Shown in pieces: positions 9,505 to 18,480 of a stretch of DNA of 64,000 nt. The notes beneath the pieces are model-generated. The model was not told where the DNA came from. It worked only from the letters and a program-made list of their open reading frames with translations, and made no database searches. Positions within the stretch are counted from its first letter, which is position 1. Every line of letters begins with the position of its first letter. The DNA is from Streptomyces sp. NBC_01591 (GTDB lineage: Bacteria; Actinomycetota; Actinomycetes; Streptomycetales; Streptomycetaceae). The DNA lies in contig NZ_CP109328.1 in NCBI RefSeq assembly GCF_035918155.1, forward strand, positions 1 through 64,000, in the 5' to 3' direction. The translations under genes were made by a program, and so were the position numbers.

Positions 9505-10239
9505 ATGCCAGGGGCCCCGGTCAGCGCATGCGACATCACCGTCTGCTACCTCGACCGGTTCGGACGACAGCGCGAGTGCCCGGTGTCAGAGGCCGGCGAG
9601 GTGCCGTTCGAGGAACTGGCACCGCTGGAGCGGCCCGTGCCCTACCCGGGACGGCAGTCGTTCGTCACCAACGCGTGGGCCTCGGCCACCGACCAGTTGC
9701 TGGCCTGCGGCTCGCTGCGGCAGCAGCGCTGCGGCATGGTCCTGGACCGCGACTTGGCGGTCGGGCTGCGCAGCGCGGGGCCGATGGAGCTGCGCTGGAG
9801 CCAGCAGGGGCGCCGCCACCGCCTGCGGCCAGCGTTCGTCGCCTTACGGGCGGGCTGGCGCGAGGTGATCTGCGTGCAGCCGGAGCAGTTCACCGACCGG
9901 TGGCAATCCGAGCAGGCGGTGCTGGCGGTGGCTGCGGCAGCAGCAGGCTGGCAGATCCGGGTGATGGAACCTCCCACCGGGGTGGAACTGGACAACCTCC
10001 AGCTTCTCTACGCCGCCCGCAGCCCACGATGGCTCACGGCAGGGCAGGACCAGTTGCTGGCACAGCAGTTCACCTCGCCTCGAACCATCCGCTCTGGGCT
10101 ACGAGCCGCCGCCCTGCCCCCGTACGCGGGGGTGGACCTTGCCTATCACCTGATCTGGGCGCAGCGGCTGCATACCGACATGGGTGTCCCGCTCACCCCG
10201 TCGTCGACGGCATGGGCCCGCTCAGGGGAGGCCGTGTGA
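9505..10239 (+). CDS. TnsA-like protein with degenerate nuclease residues
   Basis: 244 residues from ATG 9505 behind AGGGGGCGG. The layout matches actinobacterial TnsA-like transposase endonuclease subunits: YLDRFGRQRE opening, central GRRHRLRPAFVALR, then WREVICVQP and WLTAGQDQLL. In the family the active site is a Glu in FES, an Asp in PDF and a Lys in EVK or DVK. By eye these positions read ACG, PAF and CVQ, so Glu, Asp and Lys all appear lost. Its stop overlaps the tnsB start as GTGTGA (10236-10239), implying translational coupling. A catalytically dead TnsA would leave the transposon replicative or make the subunit purely structural. The alignment was made by eye. Confidence 0.6.
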   Translation: MPGAPVSACDITVCYLDRFGRQRECPVSEAGEVPFEELAPLERPVPYPGRQSFVTNAWASATDQLLACGSLRQQRCGMVLDRDLAVGLRSAGPMELRWSQQGRRHRLRPAFVALRAGWREVICVQPEQFTDRWQSEQAVLAVAAAAAGWQIRVMEPPTGVELDNLQLLYAARSPRWLTAGQDQLLAQQFTSPRTIRSGLRAAALPPYAGVDLAYHLIWAQRLHTDMGVPLTPSSTAWARSGEAV

Positions 10240-12620
10240 CCTCGGCTTCGCGGCACACCGCAGGTGCGGGGGCGCTCGCCGCTGCTGACACCCTGGCTGT
10301 GGGGGACACTATCCGCTTCCGCGGCGTGGCCTGGGTCGTGACCGCCTTCCACGGACCGCGTCTCTTCCTCGACGCCGCAGAGTCGGCAGAGCCTGTGGAG
10401 CCGCTGATCATCCTGCAGACGGCCGTGACCTCGGCCTCCGACTTCGCCGTGCTGAACCGGGCGGCGCCGCGCAGTTCGCTGCCCGGCCGCCTCGGCGAGT
10501 TCCGTGCGCTGCCGAAGGATGTACGCAAGGCCGCCCTCGCGTGGGAGCGGCATGTCAAGGAAGTACTGCACCAGCAGGCCCCGAACGTTCCCGCCACCAC
10601 CGAGCCCCGACCGGCCTTCGACCCGCAGCGGCGCACCCTGCGTTAGCGCTACCAGGCCAAGGCCGGCCAGTTGTCGCAGGCAGGAACACCGGTGTCCGCG
10701 GCCACTGTCGAACGGAAGTGCGCGGCCTGGCGCAAAGAAGGCCTGATGGGCCTGGTCGACAAACGCAGCCTGCGCAGTACGGCCCCGCACGGGCGCGTCG
10801 ATGCGCGGGTGGTCGACCTCGTGTGGGAGATCCTGGACGACGAACGCGACAAGGGCCTGTCTCCGGGAACCCTGTCCCGGCTGATCGACCGGGTGCAGCA
10901 GACGGTCCGGACCCGCTACGCGCAGCTGCTGGCCGATCCGAAGACCGCCCGGGGCCTGGTGATCAGTCCGGCGACGTTCTACCGGCTACTGGAGCGCCTC
11001 GGGATCACCGCGCAGAACGCGCACGACGCGGCGGCCCGCCACGCGGCCGGACCTGCCACATCCGCAGAGCGGCCGGTCGCCCGGCGGGCGACCTGGGCCC
11101 GCTGGCCCGGGGAACTGGTGCAGATCGACACCACCGGACTGGACGTCCTCGTCCTCGGCGACGACGGACGGGGCATCTCTGTGGAGCTCACCATCGCCAT
11201 CGACGTGGCCACCCGCAGCATCGTGGGCTCTCTGCTCGTGCCCAAGCGCACCGGCCGCACAGGCGGGACGGGACGGTGGACCGCCGGGCGGGCCACCCGC
11301 TCGTTCGACACCATGCAGGTCGTCGCCCAGACCACGGCCCCGCTACCCGCGCGCCCGGGCTGGGCACCGGAAACCTTCATGGAAGGATCCGACCTCCCCT
11401 TCGAGGACCTCCTGGCGGCCGACCCCCGCTTCGCCGGCGCCGCCGCCAGGCCCGTCATCAAACCCGAAACACTCGTCATCGACCACGGCTCGCCGTTCAT
11501 CTCCGCGGACTTCACCCGCGCCTGCCACTGCATGGGCATCGAAGTACGCGAGGCACGGCTGCGCACCGCCGTCGACAAGGCCATCGTGGAGCGCGCCATG
11601 CTGGCGGTGAAAACCGGCTTCAGCCAGTACCTGGCCTCCTACACCCATCACCGTCTGGACCTGCGTGGCAAACGCGTCCGCAAGCAGCCTCTGTGGACAA
11701 TCCCCCAGCTCCAGGAACTGTTCGAGCAGTGGGTGGTTCTCCGCTGGCAGCAGACCCCTCACGCAGCACTTCGTAGTCCGTTCACTCCTGGGCTGTGCCT
11801 GACTCCCAACCAGATGTACGCAGCCCTGGTGTCCCTGCGCGGCTACCGGTCCACCACGCTGACCGCGCAGGAGAACCGCAAGCTGCTGCCGACGGTGTGG
11901 GTCCGGGTCAGCCGCAAGGGCTTCCAGATCAACAACCGCACCTACAACCTCGACCGGGGAAAGCTGGACCTCTTCCGTGGGCCCTCCGGCATCGCAGCGC
12001 AGCAGGGGCGCTGGGAGGTCCACTACTCCCCCGACCACCCGGAAGTCGCCTGGCTGTTCAACCACCGGGCCGAGCCGGGCACCGACCCGTGGGTCGAGGT
12101 GCCCTTCATCCACCGCCGACTGCTCAAGGACCGGTGGACCGAGGAAACCTGGGACCAGGCCCTGCGTATCCACCTCGCCGCCGGCGGCAGCCGCCGTGAC
12201 GAGGCCGCCGTCACCCGGGCCACCGCTCAGCTGCTGCGCACCGCGGCCGCCGGGCCCTCGCCTACCGCGGCCAGGCCGGGTCCCCGCGCGGCTGCCGCGG
12301 TGCCCCGCCCCGCGCGGCCGACGCCCACCACCAAGCCCTACGCCGACGGCCTGCCGCCCCTGGACCCGGACTCCGTCCGCCCCTTCCGCTCCCTCGACCG
12401 TCCCTCCGGAGAGCTGTTCGACACGCCCGAGCCCGTCCGTGGCGCGGGCCTGAGCCTGGACGACTTCCTGGCCTCCCTGCCCGGCCTCCACCCGCCCGGC
12501 CCCACCGATCCCGGGCCCGTGGGCGACAACAACTGCAGGCCCACCCCAGACACCACCCAAGGTGACAGCAGCACCGGCCCTCCCCCACCGGGCAACGGGC
12601 GACAGGGAGATGACCGGTGA
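10236..12620 (+). pseudogene. tnsB: TnsB-type DDE transposase with in-frame amber codon
   Basis: From GTG 10236 the frame is open for 136 codons, hits TAG at 10644-10646, and continues in the same frame to 12620 (about 794 residues in all). The text across the stop reads TLR-stop-RYQAKAG, where CAG (Gln) would be natural, so this looks like a C-to-T nonsense change. The catalytic domain is otherwise whole: Asp at about 298 (LVQIDTT), Asp at about 416 (VIDHGSPF) and Glu at about 452 (AIVERAM), a DD35E spacing. A Mu-type C-terminal barrel and a Pro-rich tail follow. Restart at TTG 10671 or GTG 10691 could give an N-terminally short protein. Its stop overlaps tnsC by GTGA. Confidence 0.8.
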
Positions 12621-12991
12621 AACCCCCCGTACGTGACGCTCAAAGTGTCCCGCCGCCCGCGTCGGCGCCGGCCCTGTCTCCTGGGTCACCGACCACTCTG
12701 CACGGCTGGCGCGCCCGCGTACGGCACCAGCCGCCCCTCCCCGATCCCGCCGGTCGACGGCCCCGTGCCCGTCGACGAGGACGACCCCCGGGTGCGTTAC
12801 CACGCCCAGCTCAGCCTCGTCGAAACCACCGACATCGCCACAGGCATGAAGACCGCACGGCGGATGCTGCGCCTCAACGGCGAACGCCGCCACCCCTGCC
12901 AGCACGTCGCCATCGACAGCGACTGCCGCGGTACTGGCAAACGCACCCTGCTGCACCACATCGGGCTGGCCCACCAGGGACGCCGCGAGAA

Positions 12992-13053
12992 TCGGCCACC
13001 ATGAAGCCGACATTGTGCCGGTTCGCCGCGTACTCGGGACCGGGGTCCCCGAG
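12992..13053 (-). pseudogene. pth: Fragment of peptidyl-tRNA hydrolase gene
   Basis: On the minus strand this stretch encodes GPEYAANRHNVGFMVAD, the highly conserved N-terminal motif of peptidyl-tRNA hydrolase (normally LGNPGPEY...). Only about 20 codons are present. It is joined to the end of the serine-protease fragment through a shared LG codon pair (CTCGGG, 13048-13053) and abuts the tnsC 5' part near 12990. Confidence 0.7.
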
Positions 13054-13788
13054 GGTGACCTCGGCCGTTGCCGTCCGGCCGTCGCGCTGGTAGGTCAGCG
13101 TCACCCGGTCGCCGGGCTTGTGGGTCCAGATCTCGCCGATCAGGGTCGGGCCGCTGTCGATCACGGTGTCGTTGAACTTCGTGATGACATCGCCCGCCCT
13201 GAGGCCGGCCCGGTCCGCGGGGCCGTCCTTCGACACGGCTGCCGTACCGTCCGCCCCCTGGTCGGAGATGACCGCGCCGCCGGTCTTCTCGTCCATGCTG
13301 ACCGTGGCTCCGATCACCGGGTAGACCGGCTTGCCGGTCTTGATCAACTGCTGGGCGACGTTCGTCGCCTGGTTGATCGGAATCGCGAAGCCGAGGCCGA
13401 TGGAGCCCGCCTGGGTCTGGCCGACGCTGCTGCCGGTCGACTGGATGGCCGAGTTGATGCCGATGACCGCACCGCGCGCATCGAGCAACGGGCCGCCGGA
13501 GTTGCCCGGGTTGATCGAGGCGTCGGTCTGCAGGGCGCTCATGTACGAGTTGCTGCCGCCGGAGCCGTCACCGGAGGCGACCGGGCGGTTCTTCGCGCTG
13601 ATGATGCCCGTGGTGACCGTGTTGGACAGGCCGAACGGGGCGCCGATGGCAATCGTGGAATCGCCGACCGCGACCTCGTCCGAATTGCCGAGGGCCAGCG
13701 GAGCGAGCCCCGACGGCGGGTTCTTCAGCTTCAGAACGGCGACGTCGTATCCCTGCGCCCGGCCGACCACCTCGGCGCCGTACTTCTT
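13048..13788 (-). pseudogene. Fragment of HtrA-type serine protease with PDZ domain
   Basis: About 247 codons without a start. Readable landmarks are GYDVAVLKL (catalytic Asp region), the serine site NPGNSGGPL and a complete C-terminal PDZ domain (GPADRAGLRAGDVI). The part with the catalytic His, the transmembrane anchor and the N-terminus is missing, so it cannot be an active protease. It lies antisense inside tnsC between pieces of two other housekeeping genes. Confidence 0.8.
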
Positions 13789-13858
13789 GCGAGGTCGCGC
13801 GGGTTGGCGGTGACCTCGGCGAGCAGCCCCTGCCAGATGGTGGGGACGGCGGCCACGG
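13789..13858 (-). pseudogene. Fragment resembling an acyl-CoA synthetase gene
   Basis: The minus strand reads AVAAVPTIWQGLLAEVTANP then RDL, in the style of the motif before the adenylate-binding loop of fatty acyl-CoA synthetases (VPTxWxGLLAE...PRDL). About 23 codons are present. It is fused at 13789-13792 to the HtrA-like piece, out of frame with it. Family assignment is moderate because the piece is short. Confidence 0.5.
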
Positions 13859-14586
13859 CATCGACGACAGCCGCATCCCCGTCGTCTGCGTCAACGCCCC
13901 GCCCGAACCCGGCACATCCGCCGACTGGTCCGCGGCCCTGGCCGTCTTCCTCGGCTGGGATCTGTACCGCCCGGACACCGAGCAACGGCCCGTACAGCGC
14001 ATGAAGGACTTCACCGGGCCTGCGGTCCACGTGATGCGCCATGCCCGTACGGAGGTCTGCCTGATCGACGGAATCGACCGGCTGCGGCCCGAGGACCTGC
14101 AGCCGACGTTCGACTACCTCGCCGACGAACTGGGCCTGACCGTCTTCTGGAGCGGCATCGGCTCCAGCGACATCCTGCGTGAGGCCCGCGCCGCCCGCTT
14201 CCCCGCCCTCAGACGCCTCACCGAGGCTACCGCCCCCATCCGGCCACGCTCAGTCCCCACACTCTGGGTCAACCGGCTCCCGCCTCGCTGCACGGAACAC
14301 CCCGACGAATGGGCCGGCACCCTGGCCACCCTCGACAGCCTGCTGCGGCTACGGCACCACAAACTCGGCAGCCTCCTGGACCACGAGGAAGAGCTCTACC
14401 GCATCACCGACGGACTCATGGAACACCTCACCCCGCTGATCGGTATGGCCGCCCAACTCTCCATCCTCGACCGCACCGAAACCCTCACCCGCGATGTCCT
14501 GCACGACGCCGCCCGCTACCTCGACCTGCCTCTCGGCTGACGGCGTCGGCGCCATCCGTGGCGACAGCCCCGCACGCAGGTCCTGT

Positions 14587-14870
14587 TCAGCAGGCGTGGC
14601 GAGGTTCATCGGCGTGACATCGCAGCACCGGCGCGGCCGGTGGCGCTGGGCTGTGCCGGGGAGTGCGGGTGCGTGTGCCACATGCCCAGGAAGTGGCTGA
14701 TGCTGCCGGTGTCTTCCGTCCGGCGGCGAGGTGGACGCTGACACCGTGCTGGAAGTAGGCCTCGGTCAGCGGAGAGTCCGGGGGCGGGCTGGTCGCCTCG
14801 CCGACGAAGATCACGCCGCTGGCCTCGTCGACGAGCAGGGTGCCTCCCGTGGCCATTCACGTCTGTCCCT
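14587..14870 (-). pseudogene. Decayed JAB/JAMM-domain isopeptidase
   Basis: The minus strand from ATG 14856 reads MATGGTLLVDEASGVIF then EATSPPPDS, then shifts frame near 14705 into GSISHFLGMWHTHPHSPAQP. TGG near the start, the EATSPPPDS stretch and the WHTHP metal site are the signature of prokaryotic JAB (Mov34/MPN) peptidases. The usual PSxxD end of the site reads PSATG, so the third ligand also looks lost. It lies between the broken tnsC and the PLD-STAND pair, antisense to them. JAB proteins often accompany ubiquitin-like or CBASS-type defence systems, so this may be a relic of earlier cargo. Confidence 0.55.
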
Positions 14871-14965
14871 GCAGCTGCGACGACGGCATGCTGCCGCCTG
14901 GCCGGGCGCCTCGACGGGAGGGTGGGGGTGACCGTACGACCCGTCTGTGACGGCACGCCATAATG

Positions 14966-14980
14966 CTCCTGTTATAGGAG
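14966..14980 (+). promoter_or_regulatory. Hairpin hiding the ribosome site of the PLD gene
   Basis: CTCCT at 14966-14970 can pair with AGGAG at 14976-14980 around GTTAT. The 3' arm is the Shine-Dalgarno sequence of the GTG start at 14986, so translation of the PLD-STAND operon may be held down by this small structure. The stem is only 5 bp. Confidence 0.35.
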
Positions 14981-14985
14981 GGGTC

Positions 14986-15816
14986 GTGAGTCTGTCGTTT
15001 TCTCACCAGTTCAACGTGCAGGCGGTCGCAGCGGAAGGTGGTCCCGCCCGGTTCGGGACGAATGTGCTGGCCGGCCTCGTCGACGGGATCGACACGTTCC
15101 GGAACGAGTTGGAGCAACAGCGGCGCTCACGCAGCCTTGGGGCCGGGATGCTCGGGGCGTTCTTGTGGGTGGACGACACTGAACTGCTGCGCCGGATAGC
15201 CGGGTTCCCGTCCGCATGCGTGGTGGTCAGTAAACAGTCAAGGGGCCCACGGTCCCTGGAGAGACTGCGCAAGGTGGCCAACGCGGTGAAGGGCGCGGCC
15301 GGCTTCCCCGCTCGGGCGCTGCCCAATCTGGAGGGACTGAGCCTCCATGAGGACGGCGCGGCGCCTGTACTCGGTCCCGGCTCTGCGTCACCGGACATCC
15401 AGCTGCCTGCGCTACGCAGCCTCGGTTACCGCAAGGCCGGTGATCATCTCGTTCCGATCCTGCACACCAAAATGTTGCTGCTGGGTGAGCTGTGGCGGCA
15501 CGACGAAGACGGGTTGGGCGGGGTGGCCGATGTCATCGGCTTCCGGCCCAGCCGGCTGTGGCTGGGAAGTGCCAACGGCACGGAAAGCTCCCGCCGCAGC
15601 CTGGAGTTCGGGCTGTGGACACGGGACCCCGGTCTCATGAAGGCCGCGCAGAAGTTCCTGGTCGAGGTCGTTGCCCAGTCCGAGGAGCTGGATCCCGACA
15701 GCAACATCCTGACCCCAGACCTGGTTGAACCGGACTACGACGACGAGGAGATGTGGGAGGCGCTCACCACGCTCAGCGACGGCTCAACCGATGACGGCCA
15801 CAAGGACGACGTATGA
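14986..15816 (+). CDS. Phospholipase D-like protein, partner of the Mrr-STAND protein
   Basis: 276 residues from GTG 14986, right behind AGGAGGGGTC. The C-terminal half has a single PLD-type motif: HTKMLLLGE (about 160-168), then RLWLGSANGTESSRRSLEFG (about 190-210), matching HxK...N...E of PLD-superfamily nucleases and phosphotransferases. The N-terminal half is not recognised. The last bases overlap the ATG of the next gene as ATGA (15813-15816), so the two proteins are made together. With a STAND NTPase as partner it is most likely a nuclease effector or sensor in a defence module; this is inference from domain and context. It shows no signal peptide, so cytoplasmic action is expected. Confidence 0.65.
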   Translation: MSLSFSHQFNVQAVAAEGGPARFGTNVLAGLVDGIDTFRNELEQQRRSRSLGAGMLGAFLWVDDTELLRRIAGFPSACVVVSKQSRGPRSLERLRKVANAVKGAAGFPARALPNLEGLSLHEDGAAPVLGPGSASPDIQLPALRSLGYRKAGDHLVPILHTKMLLLGELWRHDEDGLGGVADVIGFRPSRLWLGSANGTESSRRSLEFGLWTRDPGLMKAAQKFLVEVVAQSEELDPDSNILTPDLVEPDYDDEEMWEALTTLSDGSTDDGHKDDV

Positions 15817-18173
15817 CGGGGACGAGCGAAACCATCGCCCCCGGGTCGCCTCGCTTCGCCCTGCACACCCTGGGCTGGCGCGCCTTTCAGGACCTGTGCG
15901 CAGCTGTGCTGCGGGAGGTGTGGGGACAGTCCGTACAGGCGTTCGCGGACTCCAACGACGGGGGCAGAGACGGCGCCTTCTACGGCACCTGGCAACCGCC
16001 CGACGAGCCCGGAGGCGTGCAGGATGTGCCGCCGGGCCCCTTTGCGCTGCAGTGCAAGCACACCAAGAAGGCGGATGCCACACTCGCCCCGTCGGAACTC
16101 GAGGACGAATTCGCCAAGGTCCGTGCCTTGGTTAAGCGCGGGGTATGCGCGACCTATGTGCTGCTGACCAACGCCCGGGTCAGCGGCCTGTCCGAGGAAA
16201 AGATCCAGCGGCGACTACGCGCCTGCGGGGTGGCACACCCCCTGGTCCTCGACGGGCAGTGGCTGAGCGACATGATCGCCTCACATCGAGAGCTGCGGAT
16301 GTTCGTCCCCCGTGTCTATGGACTCGGTGACCTGTCACAGATTCTCGACGAACGCGCCTACACCCAGGCCTCAGTGCTGATGAAGTCCGCGCCGGAACAG
16401 GTCTCCACGTTCGTCGTCACCAGCGCCTACCGCAAGGCCGCCCGCGCACTGCGCGACCACGGCTTCGTACTGCTGCTCGGCGACCCGGCCGTGGGCAAAT
16501 CCGTCATCGCCCTGATGCTGGCCATCAGCGCCGCCGACAACTGGAGCTGCGTGGCCATCAAGCCGCGCACCTCCGACGAACTGGTACAGCGCTGGAACCC
16601 GCACGAGAAGGACCAGTTCTTCTGGCTCGATGACGCCTTCGGCGCCGTCCGCCATGAGGAGATCCTCACCCACGCCTGGGCACGGGACCTGCCGCACGTG
16701 ATGAGCGCCGTGAAGAACGGGGCCCGGGTCGTGCTGACCTCCCGCAACTACATCTACAACGAGGCCCGGCCCCTGCTGAAACCGTATGCCTACCCCCTGC
16801 TGCACGAACAGCAGGTCACCGTCGATGTCGCCGACCTCGCCCGCACGGAGCGGCAGCAGATCCTCTACAACCATCTCGCTGCGGGCGATCAGCCGGCGGA
16901 CGTGCTCAGCCGGATGAAACCGCACCTCGAAGCCGCAGCCGACGCCGAGCCGTTCCGCCCCGAAGCCGCACGGCGCCTCGGACTCCAGGCATTCACCACG
17001 GGGCTGTCCCTGACCCGCGAGAGCATTACGTCCTTCATGGCCCGGCCCCGGCAGCTCCTGATCGATGTCTACGACCAACTGGACGTACACGCCCACGCAG
17101 CCCTCGCCCTCGTGTACGCCACAGGTCAGGACAAGGGGCTGCCCAGCCCCCTCGCCCTCGATCCGGCCCAGCGCGACATCATCGATCGGGCTGGCGCCGC
17201 CCCCGGCGCCGCCAGCCGGGCCATGACCACGCTGACCGGCACCTTCCTCACCGAGGCGACCGCCCTTGACGGGCAGGCGTACTGGTCATTCCACCACCCC
17301 ACTCTCCGGGAGGGCTTCGCCACCTGGCTGACCACCCAGGCCCACTTGCTGCCCATCGTCCTCACCGGCATGACCGACCGGGCCCTGCTCTCCCGCACGG
17401 ACTGCCTGCCCACCGGCAGCGAACAGCGCCAGGGCACTCTCCTGCGTATCCCGCCGCCTCTGTACCAGGCGACGGCCAAACGGATCTCCGCGTTGCGCCG
17501 ACATCGCCGCAGTCCTCTGAGGGATTGGCAGGAGGAGTACGAGCGTCGACAGAGCGTCTTCTCCTACTTGTCGCGGGACAGCAGCGACGGCTTCCTACGC
17601 GCCTACCTCATGGAAGATCCCGATCTCCACTCGGTGCTCATGGACTTCGGCACGCCGGCCAACGACGACATCCGCTCGCGGGTACTGGCCCGCCTCCACC
17701 GCGCCGGTTTGCTCCCCGAAGACATCCGGCAGCAGGCGATCGCACGTATGACGGACCTAGCCGTCATGGCACCCGACGCCTCGTGGATTGAAGACAACGA
17801 CTTGCACCATGCCTGGCACGTCCTCCTCACGGAAGAGGAACGCGAGAACCTGTTCGAGCACGTATGCCGTGAACTCGTTCCCCGCCTCGAACAACGGGTA
17901 TACGACTGGGCCTCGGAGTTCAACGGCGACCCAGACAACGACCCCGTCGACGACGCGCTGTTCTGGTACAGCCAAGCCTTCGAGCGACGGCTGGACGATG
18001 ACACCGCCGGTGAGTTCGACCGCGCACAAGACATCTACCAACAGATCCGCGAGGATCCGGACGAAGCACACCGCGACTGGGCTCCCGATCCTCTTCCCTA
18101 CCGACGAGAGACCCCACAGAACAGCCAACCGATCCCAGAACAGCGCAGTCTTTTCGACGACATCGACCACTGA
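15813..18173 (+). CDS. Mrr-type nuclease fused to a STAND NTPase (putative defence protein)
   Basis: 786 residues. Residues about 18-90 form an Mrr-like PD-(D/E)XK nuclease: WRAFQDLCAAVL, then DGGRDG (49-54) and the catalytic strand FALQCKH (77-83). A P-loop NTPase follows with Walker A GDPAVGKS (about 222-229) and Walker B FFWLDDAFG (about 268-276), resembling the nSTAND3 type. A long helical C-terminal half (about 400-786) lacks named motifs and could be the ligand sensor. The layout nuclease-STAND-sensor is that of Avs-like anti-phage proteins. It is translationally coupled to the PLD-like gene upstream and lies within the Tn7-like region as cargo. Alternative: a restriction-like protein without phage role. 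Confidence 0.7.
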   Translation: MTGTSETIAPGSPRFALHTLGWRAFQDLCAAVLREVWGQSVQAFADSNDGGRDGAFYGTWQPPDEPGGVQDVPPGPFALQCKHTKKADATLAPSELEDEFAKVRALVKRGVCATYVLLTNARVSGLSEEKIQRRLRACGVAHPLVLDGQWLSDMIASHRELRMFVPRVYGLGDLSQILDERAYTQASVLMKSAPEQVSTFVVTSAYRKAARALRDHGFVLLLGDPAVGKSVIALMLAISAADNWSCVAIKPRTSDELVQRWNPHEKDQFFWLDDAFGAVRHEEILTHAWARDLPHVMSAVKNGARVVLTSRNYIYNEARPLLKPYAYPLLHEQQVTVDVADLARTERQQILYNHLAAGDQPADVLSRMKPHLEAAADAEPFRPEAARRLGLQAFTTGLSLTRESITSFMARPRQLLIDVYDQLDVHAHAALALVYATGQDKGLPSPLALDPAQRDIIDRAGAAPGAASRAMTTLTGTFLTEATALDGQAYWSFHHPTLREGFATWLTTQAHLLPIVLTGMTDRALLSRTDCLPTGSEQRQGTLLRIPPPLYQATAKRISALRRHRRSPLRDWQEEYERRQSVFSYLSRDSSDGFLRAYLMEDPDLHSVLMDFGTPANDDIRSRVLARLHRAGLLPEDIRQQAIARMTDLAVMAPDASWIEDNDLHHAWHVLLTEEERENLFEHVCRELVPRLEQRVYDWASEFNGDPDNDPVDDALFWYSQAFERRLDDDTAGEFDRAQDIYQQIREDPDEAHRDWAPDPLPYRRETPQNSQPIPEQRSLFDDIDH

Positions 18174-18480
18174 CAGACGGCCAGAACGCCGCCCCGGGCC
18201 CCGCGTCCGCAGCGTTCCCGTGGCTTCCGTCACGCCCTCCAGCAAGACCCCTGCCAGACACCGCTCCCTGCCGATCACGAGGACGCACACCCGCGGCTCC
18301 ACAGCGAAGCCGGAACCGGGTGGGCGGCGGGCGTGCATCATCCGCCTCGAACCAACCCAGCCGCACCGGCACGTGCAAGCGAGCAGAGGAAAGGGGTGGT
18401 CGTGCATCAGATTTCTCAACATATCTGCAGGCTTCTCACTCAACTTGCAGCAGTACAGGTCAAACACCCTTACGACGTGA
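18174..18480. other. Gene-free stretch before second tnsC
   Basis: No supported gene. An in-frame TGA at 18478-18480 closes the tnsC2 reading frame upstream, so whatever carried the tnsC2 start has been lost or rearranged here. Confidence 0.4.

Larger units (their letters stand above)
12617..14540 (+). pseudogene. tnsC: TnsC-type ATPase gene, broken by a patchwork insertion
   Basis: The gene starts at GTG 12617, overlapping the tnsB stop, with TTLHGWRARV typical of TnsC N-termini. A frameshift near 12745 moves the coding to the frame with DDPRVRYHAQLSLVETTDI and a Walker A-like DCRGTGKRTLL (ending about 12990). Foreign DNA fills about 12992-13855. The ATPase then resumes at 13857 with GIDDSRIPVVCVNAPPEP and a Walker B-like VCLIDGIDRL and runs to 14540. 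TnsC links TniQ-bound target DNA to TnsAB; this copy cannot make a normal protein. A second tnsC at 18.5-19.4 kb may have replaced it. Confidence 0.75.

Noticed and set aside
10644..10646. The tnsB amber as a programmed recoding event
   Set aside because: There is no downstream stem-loop or known recoding signal, and several neighbouring genes are also decayed, so mutation is simpler.
13048..13788. HtrA-like frame as a functional protease gene
   Set aside because: It lacks the start, the anchor and the catalytic His region and lies antisense within tnsC between other gene pieces.
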